From: Flavobacteriales bacterium
Lineage (GTDB): Bacteria > Bacteroidota > Bacteroidia > Flavobacteriales_D > Parvicellaceae
Length of the DNA: 64,000 nt
Direction: 5' to 3'
NCBI GenBank assembly: GCA_016780365.1
Contig: JADHMB010000001.1
Location: 59,163 to 123,162 of the forward strand
A program made the position numbers and the translations under genes. The notes beneath the pieces were generated by a model. The model had not been told where the DNA came from. It worked only from the letters and a program-made list of their open reading frames with translations, and did not search any database. Below are positions 48,627 to 58,717 of the stretch, piece after piece (the stretch's first letter is position 1; each line of letters opens with the position of its first letter).

Positions 48627-49935
48627 AATTGGATTAATAATTTCTAGAGAATATCTCACTAGGGTAAAAAAGAAAACATTCATTTTAATGAGTTTTTTAG
48701 GTCCCTTGCTGATTTTTGGATTTGTTTTACTAACTAGCTATTTGTCTCAAGAAAACAAAGAAAAATATGAAATTCTGGTAGTAGACGAATCCCATTTATT
48801 CGATAGTATTCTAAGAAATTCTGATAAATACCACCTACAATGGGCTCCAAATGGAAAAGACTATAACGAAGTTCAAGAAATTTTTAAAAAAGACGACCAA
48901 CTAGATTTATTGGTGTATTTGCCGGTTAATTTAATTAAAACAAACTCTATGACGGCTAAGTGTTTGTATAAGGAAATACCTTCCACCGGAGTTCAAAAAC
49001 ATCTTTCAAGTATTATAAATGAAGCAATAGAACTATATCGTGTGAATTTCAATAACATTGATATTTCCACCTATAAATCTATTAAAACTAAAATTAATTT
49101 GGATGTTGTTGATATTGAAAATAAAGAGAATAGAAATATTCAAAGAAAAGCGTTTGTAGGAATAGCTCTCGCACTTTTTATTTATGGATTTATTTTTCTT
49201 TACTCTGTTCAAGTAATGAGAGGAGTAATTGAAGAAAAAACAAATAGAATAGTTGAAGTAATAATATCTTCGGTTTCTTCTTTTGAACTAATGATGGCTA
49301 AAATTATTGGTGTTGGGCTAGTTGGAATTACTCAATTTATTATTTGGGCAATAGTTACCATGATTATGTCTATATCCATCTTTCCTCTTCTAATAATAGA
49401 TAAGTTCGACCCATCACTTCAGATGAATTCAGATGAGTTAGTAAATAATAGTTTCAAAATTGATCCAAATAACGAAGCCATTCAATTTATAATCAACGAA
49501 GTTCAATGGTCCTATTTAATTGTATTTTTCATATTGTTCTTTTTGGGAGGATATTTATTATACAGTGGATTAATGGCAGCTATCGGTGCAGCAGTAGACG
49601 AGGAAGCAGATACACAACAGTTTCTTTTACCACTAACTATCCCCATGGTATTTGCAATTCTAATGGCTAGTAAAGTTATTGATGATCCTTCTTCGTCTTT
49701 GGCTTTTTGGCTAAGTGAAATACCATTTACATCACCAATTATAATGATAGTAAGAATTGCTATGGGGATTGGAGATAGCAGTGTTGAAATATGGGAAATT
49801 ATACTTAGTTTATTTTTATTGACTATTACTTTTATTGGTACTACTTGGTTGTCAGGAAGAATCTATAGAAAAGGAATTTTATCTTATGGAAAGAAAGCGA
49901 GTTATTCAGATCTTTTTAAATGGTTAAAAAATTGA
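48619..49935 (+). CDS. ABC-2 type transporter permease (NatB-like)
   Basis: Multiple TM segments, VMRGVIEEKTNRIVEVIISSVSSFELMMAKIIGVG. Confidence 0.9.
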   Translation: MSKIGLIISREYLTRVKKKTFILMSFLGPLLIFGFVLLTSYLSQENKEKYEILVVDESHLFDSILRNSDKYHLQWAPNGKDYNEVQEIFKKDDQLDLLVYLPVNLIKTNSMTAKCLYKEIPSTGVQKHLSSIINEAIELYRVNFNNIDISTYKSIKTKINLDVVDIENKENRNIQRKAFVGIALALFIYGFIFLYSVQVMRGVIEEKTNRIVEVIISSVSSFELMMAKIIGVGLVGITQFIIWAIVTMIMSISIFPLLIIDKFDPSLQMNSDELVNNSFKIDPNNEAIQFIINEVQWSYLIVFFILFFLGGYLLYSGLMAAIGAAVDEEADTQQFLLPLTIPMVFAILMASKVIDDPSSSLAFWLSEIPFTSPIIMIVRIAMGIGDSSVEIWEIILSLFLLTITFIGTTWLSGRIYRKGILSYGKKASYSDLFKWLKN

Positions 49936-51095
49936 AGAAAATTCTAATCATAGATGATGAGCGTTCAATTAGGGCAACTTTAAAAGAAATATTAGAGTTT
50001 GAAAAATACCTAGTTGTAACTGCTCAAGATGGTATTGAAGGCTATAAAATGGCAGAGGAAAAAAACTTTGATTTAATCTTTTGTGATATTAAAATGCCCA
50101 AAATTGATGGAATAGAAACACTTAAAAAAATTGTAGAAAACAATATTTTGTCCCCTGTTATTATGATTAGCGGCCATGGAGATATTGAAACAGCTGTTCA
50201 TACACTAAAAATTGGAGCTTTTGATTATATTGAAAAACCATTAGATTTAAATCGAGTTCTCACATGTGTTAGAAACGCATTAAATAACAATCATCTAAAA
50301 AAAGAAAATACTATTTTAAAAAGAAAAATAAAATCTAAATCTGAAATAATTGGCCAAAGCCCAGAAATAAAATCTATACTAGAATTAATAACTAAAGTCG
50401 CAAATTCAAATGCAAGAGTCTTAATCACTGGATCCAATGGAACAGGAAAAGAATTAGTTGCCAATCAGATCCATGAAAAAAGTAGTAGAAATAAAAATTT
50501 ATTTGTGGAAATAAATTGTGCGGCAATACCATCTGAACTAATTGAAAGTGAATTATTTGGCCATGAAAAAGGTTCTTTCACATCTGCCCACAAACAAAAA
50601 ATAGGAAAATTTGAACAGGCTAGTAATGGAACATTATTTCTAGATGAGATTGGCGACATGAGTCTTTCAGCCCAATCAAAAGTTCTAAGAGCTCTCCAAG
50701 AAAACAAAATAACTAGAGTTGGAGGAAATAAATCAATATCTGTGAATCCTAGAATAATAGCTGCAACAAATAAAAATCTTAAAAAAGAAATAGAGAATGG
50801 GAATTTTAGAGAAGATTTATTTCATCGTCTAAATGTTATCCCAATTAAAGTGCCATCTCTTAAAGAAAGAATAGAAGATATTCCAATACTTTGTAATTAT
50901 TTCATTGAGAAAATTTGTAAAGAACATGGTATTAAACAAAAAGAAATTTCTAATAAGGCAATTGATGAACTTAAAAAAATGAAATGGACAGGAAACATAA
51001 GAGAACTTAGAAATGTATTAGAAAGATTAATAATTCTTTCTGATAAAGGAATTGAATTAGAGGATATTAAAAAATATGTTCCTGCAGTTATTTAA
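49920..51095 (+). CDS. NtrC-like response regulator: receiver + AAA+ sigma-54 interaction domain, no recognisable C-terminal HTH
   Basis: ILIIDDERSIRATLKEIL, TGSNGTGKELVANQIH, GHEKGSFTSAHKQKIGKFEQA, ends shortly after NIRELRNVLERLIIL. Confidence 0.92.
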   Translation: MVKKLKKILIIDDERSIRATLKEILEFEKYLVVTAQDGIEGYKMAEEKNFDLIFCDIKMPKIDGIETLKKIVENNILSPVIMISGHGDIETAVHTLKIGAFDYIEKPLDLNRVLTCVRNALNNNHLKKENTILKRKIKSKSEIIGQSPEIKSILELITKVANSNARVLITGSNGTGKELVANQIHEKSSRNKNLFVEINCAAIPSELIESELFGHEKGSFTSAHKQKIGKFEQASNGTLFLDEIGDMSLSAQSKVLRALQENKITRVGGNKSISVNPRIIAATNKNLKKEIENGNFREDLFHRLNVIPIKVPSLKERIEDIPILCNYFIEKICKEHGIKQKEISNKAIDELKKMKWTGNIRELRNVLERLIILSDKGIELEDIKKYVPAVI

Positions 51096-53721
51096 ATATT
51101 TCTCTAGCTTTTAGAGTTACACTCTTGAGGCCATTCACATCCGACCCTCCTGCAGTAGCAAAGAAAGGTTGTCCACCGCCTCCCCCCTTAATTTCTTTTG
51201 CAAGCTCTCTGATAATTAAGCCAGCATTCCAATTTTTGGACTTGACTAAATCATCTGAAATCATTAATGAAATAAATGGTTTATTGTTTTGATTGCTTAA
51301 TAAAAGAACGACTAAATTTTTCATTTCTGCTTTTATTTCAAAAATGATTTGTTTCATTTCATCAGCAGATAAATCTGATAGATCTTCAATGATAGAAAAG
51401 GAATCTAATTCTTTTCTATTGGACAACAATTGTTTTTTAACTTCTTTTAATCTAACTAAATTAAAGGAATCTAACTTTTTTTGTAAAGATTGATTGTTTG
51501 ATTGAAGCAGCTCTACAGCAGACAACAATTCTTGAGGATATTTTAACAACTTTGAAATTGCTTCATACTCGTTTAATTTATTACTAATTACTTCATCCGC
51601 TTTTTCATCACAAAGAGCCTCAATTCTTCTTATTCCAGAGGAAATAGAGCTTTCTGAGGAGATTTTAAAATTTCCAATGTTTGCACTGTTTGAAACATGT
51701 ATTCCTCCACATAGCTCTATAGATTTCCCAAATTGAATCACTCTTACTGAATCCCCATACTTTTCCCCAAATAACATAATAGCTCCCTTTTGTTTGGCCA
51801 TTTCCATCGGGATATTTCGTTCTTCAATCAAAGAATTAGCTTCTCTAATTTGCTTGTTAACTTTTTGTTCTATTAGTTCTATATCTTGAGGATTTAACTT
51901 TGAAAAATGAGAAAAATCAAATCTTAAATAATTTTCGTTGACAAGAGATCCTTTTTGTTCAACATGAGTACCTAAAACTTCTCTAAGAGCGTGGTGCAAC
52001 AAATGAGTTGCAGAATGATTTTTAGAGATTTTATTTCTTCTTTCTATATCTACTTGCCCATGGAAAGAAGAATTCAAATTCTTTGGCAACTCATCAACAT
52101 AATGTACTATAACCCCATTTTCTTTTTTAGTATCCTTAACATGAACCTTTCCTTGGTTGTCTTCAATAAAACCAGTATCTCCAACTTGACCCCCACCCTC
52201 TGGATAAAAGGGAGTTAAATTAAATATTAATTGAAATTTTGTTTGTCCTTTAACCACTAATGAACGGTATTTGGTAATAATGATTTTTGCATCTGAATGG
52301 TCATATCCAACAAATTCTTGTACATCATCTTGCTTTAAAACTATCCAGTCTCCGTACTGTTTAACAGCATCAATTTTAGATCTGTTTTTTTGTTCATTGA
52401 GACATTTATCAAATTCTACAATATCTATTTTTAGTTTGTTTTCAGATGCAATGAGTTGAGTGAGATCTAAAGGAAACCCATATCTATCGTACAATTCAAA
52501 AGCCAATTGACCGCTTACAGTATTTTTTAGTTGTTTTTTTTGACTCTTAACAATTTCTTCCATCCTTTTGATTCCAGAACTTAAGGTCCTGAAAAAAGAT
52601 AATTCTTCTTCTTGGATTATCTTTTTAATAAAATCTTTCTGAAGACTTATCTCCTGAAATACACCTTCAAAATTATTTACCAGTGAGGGAACTAACTGAT
52701 AAATAAATGGCTCCTTTAAATCCAAAAACTGATAACCGTATCTAATTGCTCGTCTTAAAATTCTCCTTATTACATATCCAGCACCAGTATTGGATGGCAA
52801 CTGACCATCTGTAATTGAAAAAGAAACTGCTCTTAAGTGATCTACAATTACCCTAAAAGCAATGTTTACTTTATTTTCTGAGTCATCTAAATTGCTAGAT
52901 AGATATTTTTTATTAGCGATAGACTCTAAAGAATCAATTATTGGTTTAAAAACATCTGTATCATAGTTGCTATTCTTATTCTGAAGAACCATAGCCAGTC
53001 TTTCCAATCCCATTCCAGTATCAACATGCTTATTTTTTAAAGGAGCTAATGAACCATCAGAATTTCTATTGTACTCCATAAAAACAAGATTCCATAATTC
53101 AACAACTTGAGGATGGTCTTTATTTACCAAGTCTTTCCCTGGTATTTGAAGAATTTCTTCATCATTTCTTAAATCAATATGAATTTCAGAACTTGGACCA
53201 CATGGACCTTGAGTACCCATTTCCCAAAAATTATCTTTTTTCCCAAATTTTAATATTCTATCGCTAGAAAGTAAATTTCCCCAAAATTCATACGATTCTT
53301 TATCAAAGCTGGTTCCATCTTCTTCATCTCCCTGAAAAACAGTGACATACAGCTTGCTTTTGTCTATTTTATAAACATCTATAAAAAGTTCCCAAGACCA
53401 TTGAATTGCCTCTTTCTTGAAATAATCTCCAAAAGACCAATTACCCAACATTTCAAACATTGTGTGGTGGTAAGTGTCAACACCAACCTCTTCCAAATCG
53501 TTATGTTTTCCTGAAACTCTTAGACATTTTTGGGTATTGGCAACTCTTTTATTTTTAGGAATCTCAAACTCAAGAAAAATATCTTTGAATTGATTCATAC
53601 CTGCATTGGTAAACATAAGAGTTGGGTCATCCTTAACCACCATAGGTGCAGATTTTTCAATACTATGATTTTTAGCCTTAAAAAACGAAAAAAAAGCAGC
53701 TCTTATATCTTTTGAATTCAT
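51088..53721 (-). CDS. alaS: Alanyl-tRNA synthetase
   Basis: FFKAKNHSIEKSAPMV, NHSATHLLHHAL, ELCGGIHV, GGGGGQPFFA. Confidence 0.97.
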   Translation of the reverse strand: MNSKDIRAAFFSFFKAKNHSIEKSAPMVVKDDPTLMFTNAGMNQFKDIFLEFEIPKNKRVANTQKCLRVSGKHNDLEEVGVDTYHHTMFEMLGNWSFGDYFKKEAIQWSWELFIDVYKIDKSKLYVTVFQGDEEDGTSFDKESYEFWGNLLSSDRILKFGKKDNFWEMGTQGPCGPSSEIHIDLRNDEEILQIPGKDLVNKDHPQVVELWNLVFMEYNRNSDGSLAPLKNKHVDTGMGLERLAMVLQNKNSNYDTDVFKPIIDSLESIANKKYLSSNLDDSENKVNIAFRVIVDHLRAVSFSITDGQLPSNTGAGYVIRRILRRAIRYGYQFLDLKEPFIYQLVPSLVNNFEGVFQEISLQKDFIKKIIQEEELSFFRTLSSGIKRMEEIVKSQKKQLKNTVSGQLAFELYDRYGFPLDLTQLIASENKLKIDIVEFDKCLNEQKNRSKIDAVKQYGDWIVLKQDDVQEFVGYDHSDAKIIITKYRSLVVKGQTKFQLIFNLTPFYPEGGGQVGDTGFIEDNQGKVHVKDTKKENGVIVHYVDELPKNLNSSFHGQVDIERRNKISKNHSATHLLHHALREVLGTHVEQKGSLVNENYLRFDFSHFSKLNPQDIELIEQKVNKQIREANSLIEERNIPMEMAKQKGAIMLFGEKYGDSVRVIQFGKSIELCGGIHVSNSANIGNFKISSESSISSGIRRIEALCDEKADEVISNKLNEYEAISKLLKYPQELLSAVELLQSNNQSLQKKLDSFNLVRLKEVKKQLLSNRKELDSFSIIEDLSDLSADEMKQIIFEIKAEMKNLVVLLLSNQNNKPFISLMISDDLVKSKNWNAGLIIRELAKEIKGGGGGQPFFATAGGSDVNGLKSVTLKAREIFK

Positions 53722-53833
53722 AAATTATTGTATGGTGTTAATTAAGAGTAAAGTTATTTATTTTAAATATACTATTTTAATGATTATAGAACTTTAGTGC
53801 GTTCCTTATCATAAAAAATTGCAAGAAATCTTT

Positions 53834-54934
53834 TTAGGGTGCTTTTGATATAATACTCTGTTTTTCATTAAAAACTAAAGCTGATTCTGGGAAATCTTCT
53901 TTGGATAGGCTTTCTACATATTTCCAGGCTCCTTTGGAAGCATCAACTAATGGAATTCCTTCTCCTATTTGCTTTATAGAAATTACTTTTGCAGCAATAA
54001 ACTCACCATTTGAACTTAAACTAAGATCAAAAATTGGAGCAACACCACAAGGCCCTTTTAAATTGAACCGGGCATAAGTACAGAAATTCCCCATACTATA
54101 GGAAATAAATCTATTTTTATATAATTCAACTGCTCTTGTGACATGAGGGCCATGGCCAAGAAGAACATCAGCACCTGCATCAATACATAAATGAGCAAAT
54201 TCATAAACACTCCCTCTGTTATTGCCTAAGAAAATCTCATCAACTCTTGGAGTATGAATTGCTTTATAACCTTCTGCTCCGGAATGAAAAGAAACAATAA
54301 CAATGTCACATAGTGAATCCAAATACTTTACATACTCCACTACTTTAGAATAATTTTTCATATTAAAGCAACCGCTATTTGGAGCAGTTGAAAGAAACCC
54401 ATACTTAATATTTTTTTTGGTGAAAACTGTGTACGGCTTATCCAATGAACCTGCGAAATTTATTTCAGCAGTTTTTAAAACTGATGCAGTTTTCTTTCTG
54501 CCTTCCAATCCAAAATCATTGGCGTGATTATTTGCGATACTTAACAAGTCAAATCCTGCATTTTTAATATTAGAAATATAATGTTCTGGCATTCGGAAAG
54601 TATAACAATATTTTGGATTATTACAAGATTTAGGAATTCCCCCATTGCCAATAACTCCCTCCAAATTACCAAAAGTAACATCTCCTTTATTTAAAAAACT
54701 TTCGACGTTCTTAAATAAATCAGCTCCATCGTTATTAGGCAAATAGCTTTTATTTGGAAAATTAGTACCCATCATAATATCCCCAACTGCAATTAAATTT
54801 ATGGTATCTTTCTTCTTTTGTAAAGTGTCATTTTGATTAAAATTTGTAAAGTGTGTATTATAATTTGAATAGGATTGCTTTACAGAAAACGAACTAAGTA
54901 ATAAAAATGTAAAAATGATATAAATAGAATTCAT
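53834..54934 (-). CDS. CapA-family protein (poly-gamma-glutamate synthesis-like metallophosphatase)
   Basis: INLIAVGDIMMGTNFP, GNLEG, DLLSIANNHANDFG, VLLGHGPHVT. Confidence 0.9.
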   Translation of the reverse strand: MNSIYIIFTFLLLSSFSVKQSYSNYNTHFTNFNQNDTLQKKKDTINLIAVGDIMMGTNFPNKSYLPNNDGADLFKNVESFLNKGDVTFGNLEGVIGNGGIPKSCNNPKYCYTFRMPEHYISNIKNAGFDLLSIANNHANDFGLEGRKKTASVLKTAEINFAGSLDKPYTVFTKKNIKYGFLSTAPNSGCFNMKNYSKVVEYVKYLDSLCDIVIVSFHSGAEGYKAIHTPRVDEIFLGNNRGSVYEFAHLCIDAGADVLLGHGPHVTRAVELYKNRFISYSMGNFCTYARFNLKGPCGVAPIFDLSLSSNGEFIAAKVISIKQIGEGIPLVDASKGAWKYVESLSKEDFPESALVFNEKQSIISKAP

Positions 54935-55030
54935 GATATTAGTTTTTGATTTGTTCTCAACAAAACTGGGTTAAGAAGATGTATTTAACTTAAAATAAAA
55001 ATGATTAAATTCGCGTAAATTTAGTATAAA

Positions 55031-55999
55031 TTGAAAAATACGAATTACAAATACAATCCAAATACTCTTAATTATGAAAAGATAAACTTAACCCTATGGG
55101 ATAAGTTTAAAAGACTTTCTTATTATTTAATTGCGTCTGTAGTTGTTTCGGTTCTAATACTTTCATTTTCGTTTTATAACATCAAATCATTTATACAAAA
55201 AGAAGCCGCAAAGGAAAACCAAAGTTTAAGACAAGAAATATCAGTTTTCAATAAAGATCTTAACCTTATTCTTGAAGTTCTTAATGACATTCAAAATAAA
55301 GATGATAATATTTATAGAGCTATTTTTGAAGCCGATCCTTACCCAGATCACAAAAGAAAACTTGGAACTGGTGGAAATCCAATCAAATTCAAAAAATATG
55401 AAAATTTAGAGTACGGAGAACTAGTGGTTGAAATAGTTCAAAAATTAGAACTAATTGAGAAAAAACTTTCTTCTCAATCCAAATCTTTTGATGAGGTTTT
55501 TGAAATTACCAAGGAAAAACAAAAAATGCTTAAGGCAATACCAAGTATTCAACCTATCAACAACAGAGATTTAACTAGAATTGCTTCTGGATTTGGTATG
55601 AGAATGCATCCAATATATAAAATTCTTAAAATGCATAAAGGAATGGATTTTACAGCTCCAGTTGGGACTGAAATATATGCAACTGGCGACGGTGTAATTG
55701 AAAAAGTTGGATGGACAGGCGGTTATGGAAAAACCATTTTAATTAATCATGGCTATGGATACAAAACAAGATATGCACATTGTAGTAAATTTAAGTGTAA
55801 AAAAGGTCAGAAAGTTAAAAGAGGAGACCATATAGGTTATGTTGGAAATACAGGTCAATCTACAGGACCACATCTTCATTATGAAGTATTCAAAAACAAA
55901 AGACAAATAAATCCAGTTAATTTCTTTTTCAACGATTTAAGTCCTGAAGAATACGATAAAGTGATAGAGATTTCATCTCGACCAACTCAATCTCTATAA
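55031..55999 (+). CDS. M23-family peptidoglycan metallopeptidase
   Basis: GFGMRMHPIYKILKMHKGMDFTAPVGTEIYATGDG, GHPHLHYEVF-like TGPHLHYEVF; N-terminal TM; TTG start. Confidence 0.92.
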   Translation: MKNTNYKYNPNTLNYEKINLTLWDKFKRLSYYLIASVVVSVLILSFSFYNIKSFIQKEAAKENQSLRQEISVFNKDLNLILEVLNDIQNKDDNIYRAIFEADPYPDHKRKLGTGGNPIKFKKYENLEYGELVVEIVQKLELIEKKLSSQSKSFDEVFEITKEKQKMLKAIPSIQPINNRDLTRIASGFGMRMHPIYKILKMHKGMDFTAPVGTEIYATGDGVIEKVGWTGGYGKTILINHGYGYKTRYAHCSKFKCKKGQKVKRGDHIGYVGNTGQSTGPHLHYEVFKNKRQINPVNFFFNDLSPEEYDKVIEISSRPTQSL

Positions 56000-56000
56000 A

Positions 56001-56345
56001 ATGGATTTGCTAAAGTTTGATATTGATAAATCTCCAAAGATCTATTATAGTATAGGTGAATTAGCAAAAATGTTAAATGTCAATACTTCCTTAGTTAGAT
56101 TTTGGGAAAAGGAGTTTGAAATACTAAAACCAAAAAAAAATAATAAAGGAAATCGTCAATTTACCAAGGAGGACGTTAAGAATTGTCATTTAATTTACCA
56201 CTTAGTAAAGGAAAGGGGTTATACATTAAATGGAGCTAAAGATGTTTTAAAAGCTGATATTTCAGAACTAAAAAATCAGAAATTAATATTGGATAAAATG
56301 GTGAAAATAAAATCCTTTTTGCTAAAACTAAAAGAACAACTTTAA
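56001..56345 (+). CDS. MerR-family transcriptional regulator (short)
   Basis: YYSIGELAKMLNVNTSLVRFWEKEFEILKPKKNNKGNRQFTKEDV. Confidence 0.9.
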   Translation: MDLLKFDIDKSPKIYYSIGELAKMLNVNTSLVRFWEKEFEILKPKKNNKGNRQFTKEDVKNCHLIYHLVKERGYTLNGAKDVLKADISELKNQKLILDKMVKIKSFLLKLKEQL

Positions 56346-56363
56346 TAAAGTTTAACTCATAAT

Positions 56364-57077
56364 ATGGAACCAATTAAAATAAAAAATTATACTAAATCAA
56401 AATCTAGAACCAATACGAGCAGTTTTGTGGCTAATGTTTTTTCTTTGATGTTTACAGCCCTTATCATTTCAGGAATTTCTGCTGTATGGTTTGCAAGTGA
56501 AGAAATGAAACACTACATAATTAGCTTTGAGGGAGGCTTAACAACTTTTGGATGGATTTCAACTCTTGCTCCATTAGGATTAGTTATGATGATAGGATTT
56601 GGGTTTAATAAATACAGCGTAAAATTTTTATTAGGAATCTTTATTCTTTATTCAACACTAACTGGAATTAGCTTAAGTACCATTTTTGCTATTTACTCAA
56701 CTTCCTCTATCGCAACTACATTTTTTATTAGTGCATTGACATTTGGTATTATGGCCCTTACTGGTTATACAACCAAAACAGATTTAACAAAAATGGGGAG
56801 TTTATTAATGATGGGTGTAGTAGGAATTGTTGTAGCAAGTATTGTAAATATGTTTATTGGAAGTTCGTTAATGGATTACATTATTTCAATAATTGGAGTT
56901 TTAGTATTTACAGGTCTAACTGCTTATGATGTGCAAAAGATTAAAAATATTGGAAATCAAATTGACCAAGGGTCCGAAACAGCTCAAAAAATGATGGTTT
57001 TAGGAGCTCTAACGTTGTACTTGGATTTTATCAATCTATTTTTAATGTTGCTAAGACTTTTTGGAAATAGAGATTAA
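56364..57077 (+). CDS. Bax inhibitor-1/YccA family membrane protein
   Basis: Seven-TM pattern; TGLTAYDVQKIKNIG, LYLDFINLFLMLLRLFG. Confidence 0.93.
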   Translation: MEPIKIKNYTKSKSRTNTSSFVANVFSLMFTALIISGISAVWFASEEMKHYIISFEGGLTTFGWISTLAPLGLVMMIGFGFNKYSVKFLLGIFILYSTLTGISLSTIFAIYSTSSIATTFFISALTFGIMALTGYTTKTDLTKMGSLLMMGVVGIVVASIVNMFIGSSLMDYIISIIGVLVFTGLTAYDVQKIKNIGNQIDQGSETAQKMMVLGALTLYLDFINLFLMLLRLFGNRD

Positions 57078-57085
57078 TTAATATT

Positions 57086-57970
57086 ATGAAAGCATATGTT
57101 TTTCCTGGTCAAGGAGCCCAATTTTCAGGAATGGGAAAAGATTTATTTGACTCAAAAAAGTCTGCAAAAAATTTATTTCTAAAATCCAATGACATTTTAG
57201 GTTTCAATATTTCAGATATTATGTTCCATGGAACAGATCAGGAGCTGAAACAAACAAAAGTTACCCAACCTGCTATCTTCTTACATTCAGTAATTCTTGC
57301 TATCACTTTAGGTGAAAATTTTAAACCAGATATGGTAGCTGGACATTCACTGGGTGAAATTTCAGCTTTAGTGGCAAATAAATGTCTTTCGTTTGAAGAT
57401 GGTTTAACTTTAGTTCATAAAAGAGCATTGGCAATGCAAAAATCCTGTGAAGAAAAGCCATCCACAATGGCTGCAATTTTAGGTCTTGAAGATAATATTG
57501 TTGAAGAGATTTGTAGTACTATTGAAGGGACAGTAGTTCCAGCAAATTACAATTGCCCTGGACAGCTTGTGATTTCTGGTGAAATGAATGCCATTGACAT
57601 AGCAATTGAAAAACTAACAGCTGCTGGAGCAAGAAGAGCAATAAAATTACCTGTTGGAGGAGCGTTCCATTCTCCTTTAATGGAATCTGCAAAAAACGAA
57701 TTGAAAAATGCAATTGATCATACTTTATTTAGTCATCCAATATGTCCAATTTACCAAAATGTAAGTGGCGAAGCTGTAATAGATGCTGAACAAATCAAAG
57801 CCAACTTAATTGCTCAATTAACTGCGCCAGTAAAATGGACCCAGTCAATGAAAAATATTTTAGAAAATAAAAATATTGAAGTAATTGAAGTTGGACCAGG
57901 AAAAGTATTGCAAGGATTATTTAAAAAAGTAGATAGATCTATTGCTACTTCAAGTGCTACTTTATTATAA
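57086..57970 (+). CDS. fabD: Malonyl-CoA:ACP transacylase
   Basis: VFPGQGAQFSGMGKDL, GHSLGEISALV, GAFHSPLM. Confidence 0.96.
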   Translation: MKAYVFPGQGAQFSGMGKDLFDSKKSAKNLFLKSNDILGFNISDIMFHGTDQELKQTKVTQPAIFLHSVILAITLGENFKPDMVAGHSLGEISALVANKCLSFEDGLTLVHKRALAMQKSCEEKPSTMAAILGLEDNIVEEICSTIEGTVVPANYNCPGQLVISGEMNAIDIAIEKLTAAGARRAIKLPVGGAFHSPLMESAKNELKNAIDHTLFSHPICPIYQNVSGEAVIDAEQIKANLIAQLTAPVKWTQSMKNILENKNIEVIEVGPGKVLQGLFKKVDRSIATSSATLL

Positions 57971-58717
57971 CGATTTATTTAAAATCTGTTCTTGCTGAAC
58001 TAGAGAATGAAAAATAGGTAGTCTAGATGCATGACTAATCATTTCTAGATGCTGTTCGTGATGGCAGTCACTGCCAACAAAATTAATGACTTTATCTTTT
58101 ATTAGTCTATCTGCAACTTTTTTTACTTCTGGCCCATAAGCTCCTGTTATAGATCCAATATTTAATTGAAGCTTTACACCTCTGTTTATCATTTCTTCTA
58201 TTTTATCGTAATCTTTATGCCAGTAAGCATAACGTTCTACATGAGCAAGAACAGGAGAAACTCCCTTTTCTCTCATTTTCCAAATAATATCGTTTACTCT
58301 AGGAGGTTCATCAAAAAAAGATAATTCAAAAAGAAGATACTTTTCAGGGCCAAACGTAAGTAAATTGTTTTTTTCTAATAAGTCTTCAAACTCTGGTTCC
58401 AAATTGTATTCTGCAGCAGCTTCGATTTCAATACTTAAGTTGTTTTTTTTTATTTCTGTTTTAACTTTATCTAATCCAGAAAGTATTATTTCTGGAGTGT
58501 TTTTATAATAATCACTCATTACATGAGGAGTAGTTATTACTTTTTTATATCCTAAATCAATAAATTTTTTAAGCAACATTATTGTGGTCTCCATATCTGG
58601 AGATCCATCGTCGATACCAGGAATTAAATGAGAATGAATATCGTTTCTCAAAAAGCTTAGATCTATAGGCTCAATGGTTAATTCTTTTTTAGGGAAAATA
58701 CGACTAAATAAACCCAT
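57965..58717 (-). CDS. CpsB/YwqE-type PHP-domain tyrosine-protein phosphatase
   Basis: RNDIHSHLIPGIDDGSPDMETTI, TTPHVMSDYY, VLAHVERY, FVGSDCHH. Confidence 0.88.
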   Translation of the reverse strand: MGLFSRIFPKKELTIEPIDLSFLRNDIHSHLIPGIDDGSPDMETTIMLLKKFIDLGYKKVITTPHVMSDYYKNTPEIILSGLDKVKTEIKKNNLSIEIEAAAEYNLEPEFEDLLEKNNLLTFGPEKYLLFELSFFDEPPRVNDIIWKMREKGVSPVLAHVERYAYWHKDYDKIEEMINRGVKLQLNIGSITGAYGPEVKKVADRLIKDKVINFVGSDCHHEQHLEMISHASRLPIFHSLVQQEQILNKSL

